The position numbers and the translations under genes were made by a program. DNA of 64,000 nucleotides from Phaeobacter sp. A36a-5a (lineage in GTDB: Bacteria > Pseudomonadota > Alphaproteobacteria > Rhodobacterales > Rhodobacteraceae). The notes under the pieces were generated by a model. The model made no database searches and had not been told where the DNA came from. It saw only the letters and a list, made by a program, of their open reading frames with translations. Positions 63,079-64,000 of the stretch are shown here, one piece after another. How positions within the stretch are numbered: position 1 is the stretch's first letter; each line of letters starts with the position of its first letter. The stretch is taken from assembly GCF_037911135.1 (NCBI RefSeq), contig NZ_JBBLYU010000004.1:186001-250000 (forward strand). Reading direction: 5' to 3'.

Positions 63079-64000
63079 CCCAACCTCTCCTGAGCCTGCA
63101 AGGTTTGACAAAGGCCTATCCTGGTGTTGTTGCCAACGATACGGTCTCCTTTGATATCGGCGCGGGAGAGGTTCATGCCCTGCTCGGCGAAAACGGCGCC
63201 GGGAAATCGACGCTGGTCAAGATGATCTACGGGCTGGTGAAACCGGACAGCGGTACCATGCTGCTGCGCGGCGCCCCCTATGCCCCGGCCGAGCCGCGAC
63301 AGGCACGGGCGGATGGCATCGCGATGGTGTTTCAGCATTTTTCGCTGTTTGACGCGCTGAACGTGGCGGAGAATATCGCCCTTGGCATGGAACAGCCGCC
63401 CGCCCTGCGCGATCTGGCCAGCCGCATCCGCGAGGTTTCGGAAACCTATGGCCTGCCGCTGGACCCCTATCGCACGGTGGGCGATCTCTCTGCCGGCGAA
63501 CGCCAGCGGGTGGAGATCATCCGCTGCCTGTTGCAGGACCCCAAGCTGCTGATCATGGATGAGCCGACCTCGGTTCTCACCCCGCAGGAGGTGGATATCC
63601 TGTTCCAGACCTTGCAGAAGCTGCGCTCCGAGGGCACCTCGATCCTGTATATTTCGCACAAGCTGGAAGAGATCCGCACGCTCTGTGATCACGCCACCAT
63701 CCTGCGGCTGGGCAAGAATGTCGGCGAATGTGTCCCCTCTGAAACCTCGGCCCGCGATATGGCCGAGCTGATGGTGGGCACCGCGCTGCAGACACCGGAG
63801 CGCGCGGGCCGCGATCTGGGCGATGTGGCGCTGGATATCACCGGCCTGTCGGTGCCTGCGCCCTCGGCCTTTGGCACGGCGCTGAAGAATGTGCATATGA
63901 CCGTCCGCAAGGGCGAAATCCTCGGCATTGGCGGGGTGGCGGGCAATGGCCAGGACGAGCTTCTGGGCGTGCTGTCCGGCGAAACCACCACCGCTGCCGA
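63075..64000 (+). CDS. Nucleoside/sugar-type ABC transporter ATP-binding protein (3' end outside window)
   Basis: The first 308 residues of a double-domain ATPase that continues past the right edge. Walker A GENGAGKST at 38-46, Q-loop VFQHFSLFDAL, signature LSAGERQRVEI, Walker B LLIMDEPTSVL and LYISHKLEE complete the first domain; a second begins near residue 255. This layout fits RbsA/BmpA-linked nucleoside importers. Coupling to xdhC through GTGA overlap suggests import of purines or nucleosides for the xanthine dehydrogenase. Confidence 0.88.
   Translation, partial: MTQPLLSLQGLTKAYPGVVANDTVSFDIGAGEVHALLGENGAGKSTLVKMIYGLVKPDSGTMLLRGAPYAPAEPRQARADGIAMVFQHFSLFDALNVAENIALGMEQPPALRDLASRIREVSETYGLPLDPYRTVGDLSAGERQRVEIIRCLLQDPKLLIMDEPTSVLTPQEVDILFQTLQKLRSEGTSILYISHKLEEIRTLCDHATILRLGKNVGECVPSETSARDMAELMVGTALQTPERAGRDLGDVALDITGLSVPAPSAFGTALKNVHMTVRKGEILGIGGVAGNGQDELLGVLSGETTTAA

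Noticed and set aside
1-64000. CRISPR arrays, rRNA and tRNA genes, phage genes
   Set aside because: No regularly spaced repeats, no recognisable structural RNA sequences and no phage structural or lysis genes were seen on reading the window.

Overview
The window is high-GC chromosomal DNA from an alphaproteobacterium, most likely a marine Rhodobacteraceae (Roseobacter group, Phaeobacter/Ruegeria/Leisingera-like). This is inferred from the gene families and their order: DUF3305/DUF3306 formate dehydrogenase accessory genes, a tupBCA tungstate transporter, nadABC, an frcBCA-type sugar ABC operon with a ROK repressor, a pgi-zwf-edd-eda Entner-Doudoroff operon, and xdhABC next to a nucleoside-type ABC transporter. 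I see no rRNA, tRNA or CRISPR array.

Layout. 1-8.8 kb: accessory genes of a formate dehydrogenase locus whose catalytic genes lie off the left edge. They are DUF3306 and DUF3305, a divergent multi-cluster ferredoxin-like protein, a short binding-protein/cytochrome c fusion, the Fe-S carrier Mrp/ApbC, a degenerate biotin/lipoate-ligase-like protein, DUF6505, and the tungstate transporter tupBCA. 9.1-12.7 kb: the de novo NAD operon nadABC, closed by a strong bidirectional terminator. 12.8-16.5 kb: a leftward gtrB-gtrA-methyltransferase-membrane glycosyltransferase operon. 16.7-19.9 kb: a CocE/NonD hydrolase and a class III CoA-transferase.

20.3-31.0 kb: a lower-GC island between two 315-bp direct repeats that differ at 7 positions. 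The right repeat is the intact 3' end of nagA and its flank. The left repeat is a truncated copy fused to a broken IS5-type transposase, which itself interrupts an IS3-type orfA. The island carries a LysR regulator, a DUF1445 (D-glutamate cyclase-type) protein, a TRAP importer, a 1209-residue fused 5-oxoprolinase/hydantoinase, and a broken glutamate dehydrogenase translationally coupled to it. Together these read as a 5-oxoproline/D-glutamate uptake-and-catabolism cassette that has lost its last enzyme.

30.8-41.3 kb: a two-armed amino-sugar cluster. The leftward arm holds a kinase, a GntR/UTRA regulator, a SIS deaminase and nagA. The rightward arm holds murQ, an ABC importer and a Gfo/Idh oxidoreductase. 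The arms are separated by a promoter region with two inverted copies of a 17-bp element, probably the regulator's operators. 41.3-47.2 kb: pgi-zwf-edd-eda behind a sigma70-like promoter with a LacI-type palindrome. 47.8-53.8 kb: the fructose-type frcBCA operon with two kinase genes and the divergent ROK repressor. 54.4-58.0 kb: dnaE. 58.3-64 kb: xdhABC (xdhB has an in-frame REP-like insertion) running into a truncated ABC ATPase gene.

The sugar genes connect: GlcNAc, MurNAc and fructose would all enter as sugar phosphates that reach fructose-6-phosphate, then Pgi, Zwf, Edd and Eda take them to pyruvate and glyceraldehyde-3-phosphate.
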